A stretch of 56,407 nt of DNA, taken from assembly GCA_964478425.1 (NCBI GenBank), contig CAYZIB010000008.1, positions 1-56,407 of the forward strand, given 5' to 3'. The notes under the pieces are model-generated. The model searched no databases and was not told the origin of the DNA. It was given only the letters and a program-made list of their open reading frames with translations. Both the position numbers and the translations under genes were made by a program. The stretch is from CAYZIB01 sp964478425. Its GTDB lineage: Bacteria > Bacillota_I > Bacilli_A > Acholeplasmatales > WRBM01. Below are positions 17,057 to 25,629 of the stretch, piece after piece (positions within the stretch are counted from its first letter, which is position 1; the number at the start of each line of letters is the position of its first letter).

Positions 17057-18049
17057 ATGAAAAGAAAATATAAATTATTAATTACTATATTATTAGCAAT
17101 CACAATTTTTATGTTATCAATAAATATTGTTCCAGTAAAAAAAGTTACTGAAAATAATCCTTTTATTCAAAATAGAACTTTAATTGCCGCTCACAGAGGT
17201 GGCAGTGTACTTAATCCTGATAATACATTAAAAGCTTTTAATCAAGCTGTAATTAATTATAATGTTGATATTTTAGAAATGGATTTATGTATGACTAAAG
17301 ATAATGAATTAGTAATAATTCATGATTTATATATAAATGATTTTTGCGATGTTGAACAAATTAATAATTCAAATGATTTAGTATATGTAAAAGATTTGAC
17401 GTATGATGAATTACAAAACTTTAATTTTGGTTATAAATTTCAAAAGAATAATTCTTATCCATATAAAAATTTAGTTACTATTGATCAAGAAAATAGAAAA
17501 GAAGTTATTAAATTTAATGATTTAAATTTATTAAAGTTTTCTGATTTAATTAGTAAATATTATGAGTCATATCCTGATTTAATGTATATTGTAGAAATTA
17601 AAGATGAAGGCGAATTAGGAAAAAAAGCTGTTGATAAACTTGCTTTAATTTTAGAAGAATATCCAAATTTAAAAGATAAAATTGTTGTTGGAACATTTCA
17701 TGATGAAATATCTAGTTATTTAGATTTAAAATATGATTACATTATGAAAGGTGCAAGTCCAAATGAAGTTGTTAATTTTGTTTTAACTAAAACATTAAAA
17801 ATAAGTTTATTTGATAAACCTACATATCATTGTTTACAGATACCAACTTCTTATAAAGTTAGTTTTTTAAATATCAAGTTAGATAGCAAAAGTTTGATTA
17901 ATTTAGCACATAAAAAAAATATAGCTGTTCAATATTGGACAATTAATAATGAAGATGAAATGCGCAAATTAATTAATTATAATGTTGATTGTATTATGAC
18001 AGATAATCCTAAATTATTAAGAGAAGTTTTAAATGAGTATAAAAAATAA
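17057..18049 (+). CDS. Glycerophosphodiester phosphodiesterase, membrane anchored
   Basis: A 330-residue GDPD that hydrolyses glycerophosphodiesters to glycerol-3-phosphate and alcohol. A signal-anchor helix covers residues ~7-27, so the catalytic domain is outside. Metal and catalytic residues are visible in AAHRGGS, EMDLCMTKDNELVIIHD, the IVEIKDE motif and the C-terminal VQYWTINNED and CIMTDNP. The AAGAGGTGG site fixes the start. It overlaps the aldo/keto reductase gene by 17 bases. It could act on lipid head groups or glycerophosphate polymers. Confidence 0.88.
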   Translation: MKRKYKLLITILLAITIFMLSINIVPVKKVTENNPFIQNRTLIAAHRGGSVLNPDNTLKAFNQAVINYNVDILEMDLCMTKDNELVIIHDLYINDFCDVEQINNSNDLVYVKDLTYDELQNFNFGYKFQKNNSYPYKNLVTIDQENRKEVIKFNDLNLLKFSDLISKYYESYPDLMYIVEIKDEGELGKKAVDKLALILEEYPNLKDKIVVGTFHDEISSYLDLKYDYIMKGASPNEVVNFVLTKTLKISLFDKPTYHCLQIPTSYKVSFLNIKLDSKSLINLAHKKNIAVQYWTINNEDEMRKLINYNVDCIMTDNPKLLREVLNEYKK

Positions 18050-18845
18050 TAAAATTGGGTTTGGATGTTTTGATATAGATCATAAAAAAACAGATGAATT
18101 TGTTTTAAATGCATTAAAAAATGGATATAGATTAATTGATACAGCATATGTATATGGTAACGAAGAAGGCGTTGGTATCGCCATTAAGAAATCAAATTTA
18201 GATAGAAAAGATATAGTTGTAACATCTAAATTATGGAATAGTTTTCATGGTATAAACAGAACAAAAAAAGGATTTATAAAAAGTTTAAATAAACTTGGAT
18301 TAGAATATATAGATATTTTTTTAATTCATTGGCCTATTCCATATAATAAAAAAAAGAATTATAAAAAAGATATAATTGAAACGTGGAATATATTAGAAGA
18401 CTTAAAAAAAGAGGGATTTATTAAAGAAATAGGGGTAAGTAATTTTTTAGAAGAACATATCCAAATAATATTAAATAATTGTAAAGAAAAACCATATTTA
18501 AATCAAATTGATTTACATTTAGGTAATGTTGATCATAATTTAATTAAGTATCTAAATGATAATGATATTTTAATTGAAGCGTGGAGTCCTATTAGTAATT
18601 TAAAATTAGAGGAATTACCAAATTTAGAGTATTATTTAAATAAATATAAAATAAATAAATATGAACTTGCTATAGCATATTTAGCAAATAAAAATATTGT
18701 TCCTTTAATTAAAAGTTTTAATGAAAAACATTTAATTGAAAACATGAATGCAATAAATATTATTTTAGAAGAAAATGATATTAAAAAATTAGATGAATTT
18801 AATGATACTTATAAAGGTCATGATCCTAATAATATAGATTTTTGA
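18033..18845 (+). CDS. Aldo/keto reductase
   Basis: A 270-residue NADPH-dependent reductase. The catalytic tetrad is readable as Asp36, Tyr41 (DTAYVYGNE), Lys66 (TSKLWN) and His99 (IHWPIP); the phosphate-binding end is seen in VPLIKSFNEKHLIENM. This is the 2,5-diketogluconate reductase/YvgN-like branch of small AKRs; the substrate is unknown. The start lies inside the end of the GDPD gene, and the TGA stop is 10 bases before the HAD gene, so these belong to one operon. Confidence 0.88.
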   Translation: MSIKNNKIGFGCFDIDHKKTDEFVLNALKNGYRLIDTAYVYGNEEGVGIAIKKSNLDRKDIVVTSKLWNSFHGINRTKKGFIKSLNKLGLEYIDIFLIHWPIPYNKKKNYKKDIIETWNILEDLKKEGFIKEIGVSNFLEEHIQIILNNCKEKPYLNQIDLHLGNVDHNLIKYLNDNDILIEAWSPISNLKLEELPNLEYYLNKYKINKYELAIAYLANKNIVPLIKSFNEKHLIENMNAINIILEENDIKKLDEFNDTYKGHDPNNIDF

Positions 18846-18855
18846 GGTGTAGATT

Positions 18856-19512
18856 ATGTATGATACATATTTTTTTGATTTTAACGGAACAATATTAGAT
18901 GATCTTGATTTATGTTTAGAAATTTTAAATAAAATGTTAAAAAAAAGAAATTATAAAACATTTAATAAAGAGGAATATAAAAAAATATTTGGCTTTCCAA
19001 TTATTGATTATTATAAAAAAGCAGGGTTTGATTTTGATAAATACCCATTTAGTGAGCTTGCACTTGAATTTATAAATGAATATCAAAAAAGAAGTTTAGA
19101 TTGTCATATTTATCCAAAAATAATAGATCTTTTTAAATTCCTTAAAAAAAATAATAAAAATATAATAGTATTATCTGCTTCAGAAAAGAATAATTTAATT
19201 GAACAATTAAAACATTTTGATATCTATAAATATTTTATGTATGTTTTAGGTATTGATAATGTTCATGCTAAGGGGAAAATTGATATTGCATTAAATTTTT
19301 ATAATGAAAATAAGGATTTATGTAAAAATGCATGTTTTATTGGGGATACTATCCATGATTATGAAGTTAGTAAAAAATTAAATATTGATTGTATTTTACT
19401 TTGTTCTGGACATCAAGATAGCAAAAGATTAAATAAATTAGATTGCTTAGTTTTAGATGATACTATTAAACTTTATGAAACGATAAAAAATGAACTTGAA
19501 TATAATGAATAA
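18856..19512 (+). CDS. HAD-superfamily hydrolase with DxNGT motif
   Basis: A 218-residue HAD subfamily IA-like protein. Motif I is FDFNGTILDD: the nucleophile Asp is kept, but the second position, normally the acid/base Asp, is Asn. Motif II is LSASEKN, and motif IV is GDTIHDYEV. The four-helix cap spans about residues 15-80. The Asn variant is seen in other phosphoglycolate-phosphatase-like HADs, so the protein need not be inactive, but its phosphatase rate may differ. GAGGTG gives a good ribosome site. The next gene overlaps its last codons. Confidence 0.78.
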   Translation: MYDTYFFDFNGTILDDLDLCLEILNKMLKKRNYKTFNKEEYKKIFGFPIIDYYKKAGFDFDKYPFSELALEFINEYQKRSLDCHIYPKIIDLFKFLKKNNKNIIVLSASEKNNLIEQLKHFDIYKYFMYVLGIDNVHAKGKIDIALNFYNENKDLCKNACFIGDTIHDYEVSKKLNIDCILLCSGHQDSKRLNKLDCLVLDDTIKLYETIKNELEYNE

Positions 19513-20017
19513 AGAACAATTTATAAAACAAAATAATAAAGCTATTTTATGGAAAAAATTTATAAAAGCAATTAAAGAATTTAATTTAGTTTGTGAAAAT
19601 GATCTTATTATAATTGTTAAATCAAATTTATATGGTTGTAATTTGGTTATAAATTTATTTGAAATTTTAAAAAAATATTCGATATTTTATTTTGATTTTA
19701 TTGTATTAGAAAATAAAAAAGAATTAAAAAAATATAATAATTATAAACTTATTTTATTAGATAATTATTCTGATCAAATAGATAATATTTTATTAAATTT
19801 ATTTGAAAATAATATTTTTACAGGGTTAATGCCTAAAAAAAAGTTAAAAAATCATATAGTTATTAGACCATTATATTATATAAGTTTTCTAGAAATAAAA
19901 AATTATAATGATTTTTTTATGAATAAAGAAAAAATAAAAAAATATATATACAATAACTTGGATGATAAGTTAAAACAAAGTATAATAAATAGTTTAAAAA
20001 ATGTTTATTTAAATTGA
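19505..20017 (+). CDS. Degenerate TtcA/TilS-like protein lacking the PP-loop and Cys motifs
   Basis: The 170 residues align by eye with the tRNA 2-thiocytidine synthetase TtcA (normally 250-310). The N-terminal helix and AIKEFNLVCENDLIIIV match the region leading into the PP-loop, but SGGKDS is replaced by KSNLYG. The middle with the CxxC motifs is missing. The GHHxDD motif is replaced by LLDNYSDQIDN, while the following MPKKKLKN..IVIRPLYYIS matches the TtcA MPPK..IRPL element. It therefore should not bind ATP or thiolate tRNA as TtcA does. An ATG 15 bases earlier is an alternative start. It overlaps the HAD gene and leads in frame into tcdA. Confidence 0.6.
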   Translation: MNKEQFIKQNNKAILWKKFIKAIKEFNLVCENDLIIIVKSNLYGCNLVINLFEILKKYSIFYFDFIVLENKKELKKYNNYKLILLDNYSDQIDNILLNLFENNIFTGLMPKKKLKNHIVIRPLYYISFLEIKNYNDFFMNKEKIKKYIYNNLDDKLKQSIINSLKNVYLN

Positions 20018-20026
20018 GGTGGTATC

Positions 20027-20698
20027 ATAAAAAATATAAGAACAGAAATTTTATTAGGAAATAACATTAATAAAATTAAATCTAAAAAAATTATTGTTTT
20101 TGGTTTGGGTGGAGTTGGTGGATTTGTTTGTGACATGTTAGTTAGAAGCGGGATTATTAATATTGATATAGTTGATTTTGATGTAATAAATGAATCTAAT
20201 ATTAATAGACAATATGTTGCAAATTATGATACAATTGGTTTAAATAAAACTTTAGTAATGAAAAAAAAATTAAATAAATTAGAAAAAAAATTAAATTGTA
20301 ATATTTATAATTTAAAAATTGATGAAAATACAATTAATAATATTGATTTTACTAAATATGATTATATTATAGATTGTATTGATGATATAAATGCTAAAAT
20401 TTTAATTGTTTTAAATGCTAAAAAATATAATAAAAAAATAATTAGTGCAATGGGTGCTGGGAATAAAATGACAACGAATTTTCTTGTTTCAAAAATTAAT
20501 AAAACAGAAATGTGTCCTTTAGCAAAAAAAATGCGTTATGAGTTAAAAAAATATAATATAAATGATTTAATAGTTGTATATTCTAAAGAACCTTTTATAA
20601 AAACAGAAAATAAAGAAATAGGAAGTATTGTTTTTACTGTCTCATCAATGGCAAATAAAATAGTTGAATATGTAATAAAAGATATAATGGAGGAATAA
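20027..20698 (+). CDS. tcdA: TcdA-like E1 enzyme (ThiF/MoeB fold) with a non-canonical start
   Basis: TcdA activates the carboxyl of t6A37 in tRNA with ATP to make cyclic t6A. Family signs are RTEILLG near the N-terminus, GLGGVGGFV (ATP loop), NINRQY, DCIDDINAK, SAMGAGNKM, the Cys motif KTEMCPLAKKMRYEL and VVYSKE. No ATG, GTG or TTG precedes the needed N-terminus: the first in-frame TTG falls in the ATP loop and would delete the first strand. GAGGTGG overlaps the previous stop and points to AUA (chosen here) or AUC (20024). The frame is the same as the TtcA-like gene, split only by TGA. About 223 residues. Confidence 0.75.
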   Translation: MKNIRTEILLGNNINKIKSKKIIVFGLGGVGGFVCDMLVRSGIINIDIVDFDVINESNINRQYVANYDTIGLNKTLVMKKKLNKLEKKLNCNIYNLKIDENTINNIDFTKYDYIIDCIDDINAKILIVLNAKKYNKKIISAMGAGNKMTTNFLVSKINKTEMCPLAKKMRYELKKYNINDLIVVYSKEPFIKTENKEIGSIVFTVSSMANKIVEYVIKDIMEE

Positions 20699-20701
20699 AA
20701 T

Positions 20702-21994
20702 ATGGATAATATAAAAAATTTATTTACATTTTTAGATGAATCATATTCGGTTTATCATGCAATATCAAATATAAAAGAAATACTTTTAAAAAATAATTTT
20801 AAAGAAATAAAAGAAAATGAATTAGAATTAATTGATACAGGAAATTATTTTATTACTAAAAATATGTCAAGTATAATAGCATTTAAAGTTGGAAATAATT
20901 TGAAATCTGATTATGGATTTAATATTGTGGCATCACATTCAGATTCACCAACGTTTAAATTAAAACCAAATCCAATTATAAAAAAGGGTAATTATTCTTG
21001 TTTAAATGTTGAACCTTATGGTGGAGGAATTTATCATACTTTTATGAATAAACCATTAAGTATTGCAGGTAGATGTTGTATAATGGAAAATGATTTAATA
21101 ACTACTAAGCTTGTTAATTTTCCTTTTAACATTGCTTTAATTCCTACATTACCAATTCATTTTAATAGAGAAGCTAATAATAATCTTTCATTAAATCCTC
21201 AAATTGATATGTTACCATTTATATCAGAAGAAGAAATAGATTTTTCTAATATTTTAGCTAAAAATTTAAATGTAGAAAAAAATCAAATTTTATCTTCAGA
21301 TTTATATTTATATAATACAGAAAAATCATGTTATATAGGTTTAAATAATGAATATTTTGGTTCTAAAAAAATTGATAATTTAGAATCTGCATTTTGCAGT
21401 TTAATGGCATTTATTGAAAGTAAAAACGAATCAAATATAAATGTTTATGCATGTTTTGATAACGAAGAAGTAGGATCAAAAACTAAACAAGGAGCTGATT
21501 CTATATTTTTAAATACTGTTTTAAATAAAATAGCAAGTCAAGTTAATAAAAGTAGTATAGATAAGGTTTTTAGTAATTCTTATTTTGTTTCAATTGATAA
21601 TGCTCATGCTATTAATCCTAATCATATGGAAAAGTATGATCAAGTAAATAAAGTCTTCATGAATAAAGGATTAGTGATTAAAAATAATGCTAATCAAAGT
21701 TATACAACTGATGCTACTAGTAAAGCTATATTAATAAAAATATTAAATAAAAATAATCTTCCATATCAAGAATTTTCTAATAGAAGTGATATTAGAGGAG
21801 GAAGTACACTCGGATGTTTAAGTAATTCTTTTGTAAATGTGTTATCAGTTGATATTGGGTTAAGTCAACTTGCAATGCATTCATCATTTGAAGTTGCAGG
21901 GGTTAAAGATGTTTTATTAATGATTTCGTCAGTTAAAGCAGTTTACGAAACTAATATTAGATATATTAGTGATGGAAGTTATATTGTTAAATAG
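20702..21994 (+). CDS. apeB: M18 family aspartyl aminopeptidase
   Basis: A 430-residue zinc aminopeptidase of the M18 family that removes acidic N-terminal residues from peptides in the cytoplasm. The metal-binding and catalytic motifs are ASHSDSPTFKLKP (His-x-Asp), CFDNEEVGSKTKQGA (Glu pair), VSIDNAHAINPNH (Asp) and the C-terminal LAMHSSFE (His). The length is normal. It begins three bases after tcdA, with GGAGG in the end of that gene. Aminopeptidase I-type specificity is possible. Confidence 0.9.
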   Translation: MDNIKNLFTFLDESYSVYHAISNIKEILLKNNFKEIKENELELIDTGNYFITKNMSSIIAFKVGNNLKSDYGFNIVASHSDSPTFKLKPNPIIKKGNYSCLNVEPYGGGIYHTFMNKPLSIAGRCCIMENDLITTKLVNFPFNIALIPTLPIHFNREANNNLSLNPQIDMLPFISEEEIDFSNILAKNLNVEKNQILSSDLYLYNTEKSCYIGLNNEYFGSKKIDNLESAFCSLMAFIESKNESNINVYACFDNEEVGSKTKQGADSIFLNTVLNKIASQVNKSSIDKVFSNSYFVSIDNAHAINPNHMEKYDQVNKVFMNKGLVIKNNANQSYTTDATSKAILIKILNKNNLPYQEFSNRSDIRGGSTLGCLSNSFVNVLSVDIGLSQLAMHSSFEVAGVKDVLLMISSVKAVYETNIRYISDGSYIVK

Positions 21995-22001
21995 GTGTTG
22001 T

Positions 22002-22502
22002 ATGAAAAAAATAGAAATTGATAATTTGAAATTAGATTTTATTAATGAAATGCAAAAAAGTGCTCTTTTATTATCTGGAACAAAAAATAATTATAATATG
22101 ATGACAATAGGTTGGGCATTAGAAGGTATTTTATGGAGTAAAAAAGTAATAATGGTATTTGTTAAGCCATCTAGATATACTCATAAATTTATGGAGGAAA
22201 ACGAATATTTTACAATAAATTTTTTTAATAATCATTATCTTAATGAATTAAAATTACTTGGAACTACAAGTGGTAGAGATTATGATAAATTAGATTTAGT
22301 AGGATTTCATTTATTAGATTTAAATGAAAGTTTAGGATTAATTGAAGCAGATAAGATAATCAAATTAAAAAAAATATATACTGATAAATTTAATGAAAAT
22401 GATGTATTAAATGAAGTATTTAATAAGTATTATAAATGTGAAGAACCACATAGTTTTTATATTGGTGAAATAATAGAAGTAATTGATAATACTATTAATT
22501 AA
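22002..22502 (+). CDS. Flavin reductase-like FMN-binding protein
   Basis: A 166-residue protein of the flavin reductase domain family (split barrel). Recognisable are ALLLSGTKNNYNMMTIGWA near the N-terminus (FMN phosphate site), VMVFVKPSRYTHKF and YFTINFFN, GTTSGRDYDK, and the C-terminal SFYIGEIIEV. Substrate and electron donor are unknown; clostridial relatives are common. A frame from 21969 overlaps the aminopeptidase, but the AGGTG site and family N-terminus support this ATG. Confidence 0.78.
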   Translation: MKKIEIDNLKLDFINEMQKSALLLSGTKNNYNMMTIGWALEGILWSKKVIMVFVKPSRYTHKFMEENEYFTINFFNNHYLNELKLLGTTSGRDYDKLDLVGFHLLDLNESLGLIEADKIIKLKKIYTDKFNENDVLNEVFNKYYKCEEPHSFYIGEIIEVIDNTIN

Positions 22503-22537
22503 AAAGACCTCAAGTTTTATTTTGAGGTCTTCTTTTT
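22503..22537. terminator. Bidirectional terminator
   Basis: AGACCTCAA and TTGAGGTCT pair around an 8-base loop, with T runs on both strands. The stop codon of the - strand YwaF-like gene lies in the loop. Confidence 0.88.
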
Positions 22538-23350
22538 AAATTTCTTTTTTAATTCTTTTATATAACATGGATTAAACCCAATATAAATAAAAAATAGTAC
22601 AATAGGTAAAAATACATATAATGGAATTACCATCCATAGTATTGGAATATAAGTAGTAACGCCATTTTCAACCGGCATTAAGAATCTTGGATTAACCCAA
22701 GTTAATAAATCAACTACAGGTTTAAATTCTGGTTTAGGACCAAATATGAATGAAGAATTTCTATTTACTATATCAAAATATGTATCAGGAGTTACAGGGA
22801 CTAATCCAGATTCAATTAAAATAACTTCATTTACTAAAATTAATGCTAAAATAGTTAAAAAGCTAAATGGAACTTGATATATTCTTTTTAAATCTAATTC
22901 ATGAAAACCAAACTTAACCATTAAAAATGGGGCAATCCCAATTATCATATGACATATGTAAAATCTATTTAAATCATATGTAAAAACATTTTTTCCTAAA
23001 GCTTCTGTTGGAATTAAAATTGCTAAAAATCCACTTAATATTCCGAAATAAAACATATAATCTTTCCATTTATTATTTCCAAATAAGAATATAAATGGAA
23101 AAATCAAAGTACTAACCGCACATATATTTTCAAATGTTATTTTTTTTAGTGAATACGGTAAATCCTGGTTATATGGATAAAATAATAATTTTGTAAAATG
23201 AATTAATAAAGCAAAAAAAGTTAAAAATATAATTAAATTTTTTTGTGCTTTTTTTGATTTATTTTTAAATCCATAATATAATAATAAAAGAATTACTATA
23301 AAAATAAATATATATGCAAAATATGCAAAATTAAAAAATTCAACTGTCAT
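22517..23350 (-). CDS. YwaF/TMEM164-family integral membrane protein, second copy
   Basis: A 277-residue protein with about seven membrane helices, related in layout to the protein near 1.8 kb: an early amphipathic turn with KITFENICAVSTLIFP corresponds to NLIPNSFCGLSS there, and a conserved His lies in a later helix (YICHMIIG). A Lys-rich cytoplasmic C-terminus follows. The longer frame is rejected because its upstream part overlaps the promoter; GGTGAT precedes this ATG. Function is unknown. Confidence 0.65.
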   Translation of the reverse strand: MTVEFFNFAYFAYIFIFIVILLLLYYGFKNKSKKAQKNLIIFLTFFALLIHFTKLLFYPYNQDLPYSLKKITFENICAVSTLIFPFIFLFGNNKWKDYMFYFGILSGFLAILIPTEALGKNVFTYDLNRFYICHMIIGIAPFLMVKFGFHELDLKRIYQVPFSFLTILALILVNEVILIESGLVPVTPDTYFDIVNRNSSFIFGPKPEFKPVVDLLTWVNPRFLMPVENGVTTYIPILWMVIPLYVFLPIVLFFIYIGFNPCYIKELKKKFKKKTSK

Positions 23351-23366
23351 TTTATCACCGTTAAAA

Positions 23367-23395
23367 ATTATACAATAAATGACATTTTTTATCAA
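23367..23395 (-). promoter_or_regulatory. Promoter of the second YwaF-like gene
   Basis: On the - strand TTGATA, a 17-base spacer and a perfect TATAAT lie just upstream of the start. Confidence 0.75.
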
Positions 23396-23412
23396 TATTG
23401 GAGGTTAAAAAA

Positions 23413-24054
23413 ATGAAAAAAGCAATAATTTTTGATTTGGATGGTACTTTATTTAATACATTAGAAGATTTAACAGATTCTATAAATTATGCATTAAAAA
23501 AATTAGATTTAAGTCCAAGAACAATTTTAGAGGTTAAAAGTTTTTTAGGAAATGGAATAAAAGAGTTAGTAAGATTATCTTTAGGAGAATATGAAAATTT
23601 ATTAGATGAAGCTTTGATATATTTTAAACAATATTATACTATTCATTTAAATGATAAAACTGAATTATATCATAATATAATTCCTTTATTAGAAAATTTA
23701 AAAAAATTAGGAATTAAAATGGCTGTAGTTTCTAATAAATTTGATATTGGTGTTAAAAAAATTTGTTATCCTAAATTAAATAAGTACATGGATGTTTTTA
23801 TTGGAGAAACTAATGATTTAAGAAAAAAGCCTGAACCAGATATGATAATAGAAGCATGTAAAAAATTAAATGTTAAAATAGATGAAATAATATATGTAGG
23901 AGATAGTGAAGTTGATATTTTAACATGTAAAAAAAATAATATCGATTTGATTGGTTGTGATTGGGGATATAGAGGAAAAGAAATATTTTTTAATGAAAAT
24001 ATAAAGGTTGTTTTTGATCCATTAGAAATAATTGATTGCTTAAATAATTTTTAA
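23413..24054 (+). CDS. gph: HAD family phosphatase, phosphoglycolate phosphatase-like
   Basis: A 213-residue HAD-IA enzyme with full motifs: FDLDGTLFNT (motif I), VVSNKFD (II), the Lys in RKKPEPDM (III) and YVGDSEVDI (IV). The cap carries the LGNGIKELVRLSL pattern common to Gph. It probably removes phosphate from phosphoglycolate or a related small molecule; specificity is not certain. The strong GGAGG site fixes this ATG rather than the TTG 15 bases before. It is divergent from the YwaF-like gene. Confidence 0.8.
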   Translation: MKKAIIFDLDGTLFNTLEDLTDSINYALKKLDLSPRTILEVKSFLGNGIKELVRLSLGEYENLLDEALIYFKQYYTIHLNDKTELYHNIIPLLENLKKLGIKMAVVSNKFDIGVKKICYPKLNKYMDVFIGETNDLRKKPEPDMIIEACKKLNVKIDEIIYVGDSEVDILTCKKNNIDLIGCDWGYRGKEIFFNENIKVVFDPLEIIDCLNNF

Positions 24055-24112
24055 AAAAAGTAACTAATACATTTAAATATAATATTATAATATTGTAAAG
24101 GGGATGTATTAT

Positions 24113-24853
24113 TTGAATGTATTAGAATTTAAAAATGTATATTTATCGTACTGTAATAATGAAGACGAATTGAAAGTTTTAAATAATTTATCATTTACTT
24201 TAAAAGAAGGAGAAATATTAGCAATCGTAGGACCAAGTGGATGTGGAAAATCAACAATTTTAAATTTAATAGCAGGATTATTAAAACCTACAAGTGGAGA
24301 AATTAAAGTAAATGGTAAAGTTGGTTATATGTTTCAAAAAGATAATTTGTTTGAATGGAGAAATATTTATAATAATGTTATTTTAGGGTTAGAAATTAAT
24401 AAAGAATTAACCAAAGAAAATTTATTAAAAGTTGATAGAATGCTTAAAACATATGGACTATATGAATTTAAAGATAATTTTCCAAGTCAACTTTCAGGAG
24501 GAATGAGGCAAAGAATTGCTTTAATAAGAACCCTTGCTTTAAGTCCAAATTTATTATTATTAGATGAAGCATTTGCATCACTTGATTATCAAACAAAATT
24601 ATTAGTAATAGAAGATGTTTATAATATAATAAAAAATGAAAATAAAGCAACTATTCTTGTTACACATGATATATCAGAAGCAATAAGCATGGCTGATAAA
24701 ATTCTTATTTTATCAAATAGACCTGCAACAATTAAAAATATAATTAATATTGATTTTCAAGATACATTAAAAAGGACACCATTAAAGTCAAGAACATCAC
24801 CTTTATTTAAAGAATATTTTGATATGTGCTGGAATGAAATAAATGGAATGTAA
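24113..24853 (+). CDS. ABC transporter ATP-binding protein, SsuB/TauB/ThiZ type
   Basis: A 246-residue ATPase with Walker A GPSGCGKST, Q-loop MFQKDNLFEWRN, signature LSGGMRQR, Walker B LLLLDEAFASLD and H-loop VTHDISEA. The LFEWRN Q-loop context and the ending ILSNRPATIKN are typical of the nitrate/sulfonate/thiamine-precursor group. An ATG nine bases upstream abuts the AAAGGGG ribosome site, so this TTG is the likelier start. It is first in a three-gene operon and overlaps the permease by 11 bases. Confidence 0.85.
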   Translation: MNVLEFKNVYLSYCNNEDELKVLNNLSFTLKEGEILAIVGPSGCGKSTILNLIAGLLKPTSGEIKVNGKVGYMFQKDNLFEWRNIYNNVILGLEINKELTKENLLKVDRMLKTYGLYEFKDNFPSQLSGGMRQRIALIRTLALSPNLLLLDEAFASLDYQTKLLVIEDVYNIIKNENKATILVTHDISEAISMADKILILSNRPATIKNIINIDFQDTLKRTPLKSRTSPLFKEYFDMCWNEINGM

Positions 24854-25628
24854 AAAAATACTAAATAATCATAAAAAATTAAAAATTAAGACAATAATAA
24901 TGCAAATTGGAATAATAATTCTCTTTATATTTGTTTGGGAAATATTAGCAAAACTTAAAGTTATTGATACCTTTTTATTTAGCCAACCATCAAAAATTAT
25001 GATTTTATTATATAAGTACATAATAACAAAGGAAATATTTAAACATATTTATATATCGTTAATTGAAACTGTTTTAGGAATTATAATTGGAAGTATTTTA
25101 GGAATAGTTATTGCAAGTATATTGTGGTATTTTCCTAAATTTGCTTTAATAATAGATCCATTTTTAGTAATTTTAAATGCTTTACCTAAAACAGCTTTAG
25201 CTCCAATTATTATAATTTGGGCAGGAACAGGTATAAGTGGGATTGTTGTTGTAGCTATTTCAATTTTATTAGTTTTAACAATATTATCAACTTATCAATG
25301 TTTTAAAAATGTTGATACTGATAAAATAAAAATGTTAGAAACATATAATGCTAAAAAAATCCAAATATTTACTAAATTAATTTTTCCTGCTAATATTGCA
25401 AATATTATTAATATTGTAAAAATCAATATTGGCATGGCTTGGGTAGGAGTAATTGTTGGTGAATTTTTAGTATCAAGATATGGAATAGGTTATTTAATAA
25501 TGTATGGTGGTCAAGTTTTTAAATTAGATTTAGTAATGATGGGAATAATTGTTTTATCTGTTTTAGCATATATAATGTATGAAATTGTTAATTTATTAGA
25601 AAAATATATAATTAAGAAAAGGGGATAA
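24843..25628 (+). CDS. ABC transporter permease, SsuC/TauC/ThiX type
   Basis: A 261-residue permease with six helices. The family EAA-like loop appears as LETYNAKKIQIFTKLIFPANIANI, and the final motif GIGYLIMYGGQVFKLDLVMMGI is typical of SsuC-like proteins. It is coupled to the ATPase gene ahead and ends two bases before the binding-protein gene. Confidence 0.88.
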   Translation: MECKKILNNHKKLKIKTIIMQIGIIILFIFVWEILAKLKVIDTFLFSQPSKIMILLYKYIITKEIFKHIYISLIETVLGIIIGSILGIVIASILWYFPKFALIIDPFLVILNALPKTALAPIIIIWAGTGISGIVVVAISILLVLTILSTYQCFKNVDTDKIKMLETYNAKKIQIFTKLIFPANIANIINIVKINIGMAWVGVIVGEFLVSRYGIGYLIMYGGQVFKLDLVMMGIIVLSVLAYIMYEIVNLLEKYIIKKRG

Positions 25629-25629
25629 T

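Noticed and set aside
16906..17103. A 65-codon open frame on the - strand between ylmH and GDPD.
   Set aside because: It overlaps the GDPD start and the ylmH promoter region on the - strand and has no recognisable family or ribosome site.
24055..24112. TPP or other riboswitch ahead of the SsuABC/ThiXYZ-like operon.
   Set aside because: The spacer is under 60 bases of plain AT-rich sequence, too short and lacking any conserved riboswitch core.
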